A stretch of 22,965 bases of DNA from a virus, in IMG/VR virus record IMGVR_UViG_3300010883_000525, positions 1 through 22,965 of that record, one strand, 5' to 3'. Under the pieces are notes generated by a model, which was not told the DNA's origin, made no database searches, and was given only the letters and a program-made list of their open reading frames with translations. Every line of letters begins with the position of its first letter. The stretch's first letter is position 1. Of this stretch, positions 20,233 through 22,965 are shown piece by piece. Position numbers and translations under genes: made by a program.

Positions 20233-21087
20233 ATGGTATACGGCAGAAATTATTATCCCGATCAACAGGTGTTTATCGGAGGAATGGGAGGGTCTCCACA
20301 AGAACTAAAGGGAGTTCAATCTTTTGATGGAAGTTGGTCCGTACCTTACGAACAAATGACGGCGGCTGGATATAATTTTGTTGGTAATGAAGTGGCGGGA
20401 GAATTAGTTGGGGAAGTTTCAGTAGAAAGATTTATTGTTGAATCAGGAGACTTTGTTACAGGACTAATGCAAAATGCAGTGAGTGGTTATTTGGTTTATG
20501 GTAAAAACGAATCATACGATAAAGTTTTTAATTTTAATAAAGGATATATAACTTCGTACAATTCGTCTTGCTCACTAGGCGAGGTTGCTAGCTCTAATCT
20601 CAACTTAACAGCCTACGGGGGAATAGGTAAAATAAACTCTGAAAGCCGAACTTATTCACCTATTGTCCCTGCAGTAGCCACTGCCAATAATATCTCATTA
20701 ACTACTGATTTTGGTGAGACTAACGCAATACAATCTTATGATCTTAGTATTTCTTTAGAGCGCAGTCCTGTTAATAAAATAGGAGAATCTTTTAACACTA
20801 ATGACTTTACTGTCAACTTACCCATATTAGCTTCTGTAAGTTTTGAAGTGTTAGTTAATGATTATGAAGTTAAAAATGTAAGAGATGTTATCTGTGGGGA
20901 CTTTTTAAGCAATCTTGTGATTGCATTAAATAAATGCGCTGGCGAAAACATAAGAACTTTTACCTTAAGTAACGCCAATTTAACAGAGTCCTCGATACAG
21001 GCAGGTATAGGTAATGATATGACATTATCTATATCTTATGAAGCTTATTATAATTCAATAACAGGAGCAATAGATAGTATTTTCTAA
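20233..21087 (+). CDS. Tail-tube-like paralogue 1
   Basis: 284 residues. Clearly related to the protein at 19008: GYITSYNSSCSLGEVASSNL matches GYITSYTMDASVGDIPTAS, and IQSYDLSISLERSPVNKIGE matches VQSFSIDLPLGRTPLQRMGN. Further shared spots are VRDVICGDFLSNLVIALNKC and IQAGIGNDMTLSISYEA. It has the same two-domain plan in shorter form. AGAGGA at 20221-20226 is a good Shine-Dalgarno sequence six bases upstream. No promoter was found after the terminator, so expression is probably by read-through. It may form a different ring near the tail end or the initiator complex. Confidence 0.7.
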   Translation: MVYGRNYYPDQQVFIGGMGGSPQELKGVQSFDGSWSVPYEQMTAAGYNFVGNEVAGELVGEVSVERFIVESGDFVTGLMQNAVSGYLVYGKNESYDKVFNFNKGYITSYNSSCSLGEVASSNLNLTAYGGIGKINSESRTYSPIVPAVATANNISLTTDFGETNAIQSYDLSISLERSPVNKIGESFNTNDFTVNLPILASVSFEVLVNDYEVKNVRDVICGDFLSNLVIALNKCAGENIRTFTLSNANLTESSIQAGIGNDMTLSISYEAYYNSITGAIDSIF

Positions 21088-21920
21088 TGAGCTTGAATTT
21101 TAGAAACATGGGCGTGAGTATTAGTGGTAAGGATAGTTCCTTGACAAGCTCTTATTACGCGGATTCAATTAGTGTATCCGAAAGCTTATCTGCTTTAAAT
21201 TTTGGAACACTTGGTAGTAATCAGGTAGCTACTGCAACAGCTAAGGCCCCAGAAGGTTCCTTGGATGTATCGTTTTATATAACTACAGGACAAGAAATTA
21301 CTGCGATAACTGGGCATTATGGCAGGACTGGTTTTATTGAAGTTCAAGCCGGCCCCTTTAAGGTAGAAGACGCCCTGTTGCAATCTTTTAACTTTTCCGT
21401 AGACCCTCTTGGTTTAATAATGGGGTCGATGGGCTACCAATACTACGGGCAACTTAAGTCTGGATCGGCTGCGCCTTTACCGTCTTCCCCCACTATAAAG
21501 CCGGCCCACGGCGCAACAAGCTCTGTACAGGCTGCATCTATAGGAGTAAGCGGAGTATTGAGTGCTACTTATGATTTTTCCCAATCTTATGATGTTGGTT
21601 TTTCTATTGGTAGTTCAAAGCCTGCTAGAGTCACTTTTCAAGAAATGACAAAAAGTCTAGATATAGAGGCACAGGCGCAAGATGTAAATTTCGAACAAAG
21701 CAGCCTTACTGGAACTTCTGGAATCTGTCTGAGCCCAAGTGGTACAGCTGGATTTTCGCCAAAAAGCGGAATAGTTTCATTGAAAAATTTATGCAGTGAG
21801 CAGATCGGCGTCTTAGATGTTGTAGGCTTTCTAGAGAGTAGGAGTTTTGATTCCGCACCTAATACAAACGTCGCTGAATCTTTATCTATAGTATCAGTCT
21901 CAAGAGAAGGAGAGTGTTAA
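21087..21920 (+). CDS. Tail-tube-like paralogue 2
   Basis: 277 residues, sharing one base with the previous stop (TAATG). Two domains are joined by a Pro/Ser/Ala linker (APLPSSPTIKPAHGATS). The first runs to about residue 130 and ends LLQSFNFSVDPLGLIMGSMG. The second starts near 155 with YDFSQSYDVGFSIGSSKPAR and ends SLSIVSVSRE. The S-Q-S-Y entry and the closing C..QIG.L...G.L.SR segment recur in paralogue 3. Identity with the main tube protein is low, so relatedness rests on the shared layout and on neighbour similarity. Confidence 0.6.
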   Translation: MSLNFRNMGVSISGKDSSLTSSYYADSISVSESLSALNFGTLGSNQVATATAKAPEGSLDVSFYITTGQEITAITGHYGRTGFIEVQAGPFKVEDALLQSFNFSVDPLGLIMGSMGYQYYGQLKSGSAAPLPSSPTIKPAHGATSSVQAASIGVSGVLSATYDFSQSYDVGFSIGSSKPARVTFQEMTKSLDIEAQAQDVNFEQSSLTGTSGICLSPSGTAGFSPKSGIVSLKNLCSEQIGVLDVVGFLESRSFDSAPNTNVAESLSIVSVSREGEC

Positions 21921-22703
21921 ATGAGTACATGTTATAAAAATTTTCCAGTTGTAATAAACTACGCAGACGGAACTAACGAGGTGGTTTATGGAAACACTAT
22001 AAATTTGAGTGAAAGTGTGCCGTTAGAGCATGCTGACTCTCTGGGGGTAAAGGGCTCATCAACCGTATTTAACACACAAGCATCTCAAGGTTCAATATCA
22101 ATTGACTCTTATATGACAGGAGATGTGTCAAAATCCTTATCATTAATAGAATCAAATACTCAACAATTAACTATCAATCTAGGCCCCTATAAAACTCCTT
22201 CTCCATGTGTTCTATCCTCTTTTTCAGTAAACGTGGTTATTGGAGAACCTTTAGTCATTAGTAGAGAGTATCAATACCATGGTTCTATTATAACCACTTC
22301 TACACCTAGTGTTGCAGCCCCTACTGTGGTACCTATAGTTCCTGAGGGTGTTTCTATATCTGGTTATTCCGCAATAGGGGGATCTAATATTATTACTGAT
22401 ATTTCATGGAGCGTTAGTCAATCGTATCAGCAGTTTAATTTACTTGGTAATGTAACCCCTGTCATGGTTTATAGTCAAGGAGAAAAAACTTTAGATATTA
22501 ATGGAGAAGGATTTACTGAAGATTTAATGAAATCATCTTCTGCTGGCTGCGTAGTTCCTCCTAAAAATTATAGTGTTATAATTAGCGGTTGTGGTCAAGA
22601 ATTAGGAACCCTAGGCATTAGTGGCTACATGAGCTCTAGGAGTTCAGAGATTTCAGTCGGGGAGGTGGAAAGGAATTCTGTTTCTATTATTCAATATTTA
22701 TAA
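21921..22703 (+). CDS. Tail-tube-like paralogue 3
   Basis: 260 residues. Layout as in paralogue 2: a first domain ending LSSFSVNVVIGEPLVISREY, a Pro/Val-rich linker (STPSVAAPTVVPIVPEGVS), and a second domain with ISWSVSQSYQQFNLLGNVTP and the closing CGQELGTLGISGYMSSRSSE. Compare the latter with CSEQIGVLDVVGFLESRSFD in paralogue 2. AAGGAGAG about eight bases before the ATG is a good Shine-Dalgarno sequence. Three Cys are present. It ends the run of tube-like genes and is followed by a new promoter. Confidence 0.6.
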   Translation: MSTCYKNFPVVINYADGTNEVVYGNTINLSESVPLEHADSLGVKGSSTVFNTQASQGSISIDSYMTGDVSKSLSLIESNTQQLTINLGPYKTPSPCVLSSFSVNVVIGEPLVISREYQYHGSIITTSTPSVAAPTVVPIVPEGVSISGYSAIGGSNIITDISWSVSQSYQQFNLLGNVTPVMVYSQGEKTLDINGEGFTEDLMKSSSAGCVVPPKNYSVIISGCGQELGTLGISGYMSSRSSEISVGEVERNSVSIIQYL

Positions 22704-22738
22704 TTGAAAAAGTCAAGCATTTATCATACTATAAGTAT
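22704..22738 (+). promoter_or_regulatory. Sigma70-like promoter, leaderless start at 22739
   Basis: TTGAAA (22704-22709), a 17-base spacer and TACTAT (22727-22732) are followed by six bases and ATG, so +1 is the A of the start codon. ATACT/AGTAT flank the -10 region as a small inverted repeat. The -10 region TACTATAAGT is the same as before phoH. The -35 overlaps the end of the preceding tail gene. Confidence 0.65.
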
Positions 22739-22965
22739 ATGGATCAAATTAAATTAAATGAGATGATGGAGTTTCAAGTAAATAGGAATATCATAAATTT
22801 ATACAAATCTTTTTTAATTATGATGGAGGATATGCATCACCAACATAAAACAAATTTTACTAAACTAAAAATGGTTCTACCTGAAGAATCTAATCTTATA
22901 GATCAGGCGGACTACTGGACAGAAGAAACTATGGAGCATCTCAGGAAAAGGATACTCGATACAGG
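22739..22965 (+). CDS. Start of a helical protein, cut by the window edge
   Basis: Seventy-five codons are visible without a stop. The sequence starts MDQIKLNEMMEFQVNRNIIN and continues with a Met- and His-containing helical stretch (FLIMMEDMHHQHKTNFTKLK), then DQADYWTEETMEHLRKRI. It is too short for tail-tube folds and has a helical, charged character. In this position a tail assembly chaperone or a small regulatory protein would be possible, but nothing identifies it. The start is supported by the leaderless-type promoter and the absence of an alternative upstream. Confidence 0.7.
   Translation, partial: MDQIKLNEMMEFQVNRNIINLYKSFLIMMEDMHHQHKTNFTKLKMVLPEESNLIDQADYWTEETMEHLRKRILDT

Noticed and set aside
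1-22965. tRNA genes, CRISPR arrays, insertion sequences, integrase or lysogeny genes
   Set aside because: No cloverleaf, spaced repeats, transposase or integrase motifs were seen by reading. A tRNA scan was not possible here, so a diverged tRNA in the first 575 bases cannot be fully excluded.

Overview
The window is part of an A/T-rich tailed double-stranded DNA phage genome (Caudoviricetes). It carries the packaging, head, neck and tail-tube module, preceded by a regulatory and accessory region. Large terminase, portal, prohead protease with scaffold, a decoration-type protein, the major capsid protein, connector genes and tail-tube-like genes occur in standard head-to-tail order on the + strand. 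No contractile sheath is visible, so a siphovirus is most likely, although the window ends inside the tail module. A PhoH gene is common in phages of aquatic bacteria, which makes a marine or aquatic origin plausible. The host cannot be named from this sequence.

Layout. Positions 1-285 hold tiny minus-strand genes. Positions 286-584 are a gene-poor control region. Positions 585-1595 hold small + strand genes, one with a motif seen in phage head-associated proteins. Positions 1564-2038 are a minus-strand pair whose first gene resembles the toxin-binding domain of MbcA/ParS/Xre antitoxins. Positions 2115-6569 hold phoH, a membrane-anchored GAF protein, a zinc-ribbon protein, a sigma-like factor with a cysteine cluster, a protein with a duplicated N-terminal module, and a C2H2 plus HNH-repeat plus ERCC4-type nuclease. 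Positions 6562-8536 hold a 45-residue ORF and the large terminase. Positions 8614-15907 hold portal, a charged MELDFS protein, a PAP2-protease-scaffold fusion, a decoration-type protein and the major capsid protein, ended by a strong terminator. Positions 16029-18953 hold neck and connector genes. Positions 19008-22703 hold four consecutive tail-tube-like paralogues, with a strong terminator after the first. Another gene starts at 22739 and runs off the edge.

Three things stand out. First, the gene at 11789-14095 joins a complete PAP2-type phosphatase motif set to the prohead protease and scaffold, which would place a phosphatase inside the assembling head. Second, many transcription-unit starts look leaderless. 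Sigma70-like -35/-10 elements lie so that the A of the ATG falls at or within one base of the expected +1, and six genes share a GTGTA box 14-16 bases before the ATG. Third, two separate genes share the N-terminus MELDFSxxIK, which could be a capsid-targeting tag like that of T4 internal proteins.

The genes fit one programme. The sigma-like factor could switch transcription to the late + strand genes. The terminase packages DNA through the portal into a prohead built on the protease-scaffold fusion. The connector and the internally duplicated tube proteins then build the tail. All functions are inferred by reading motifs; no database search was run.
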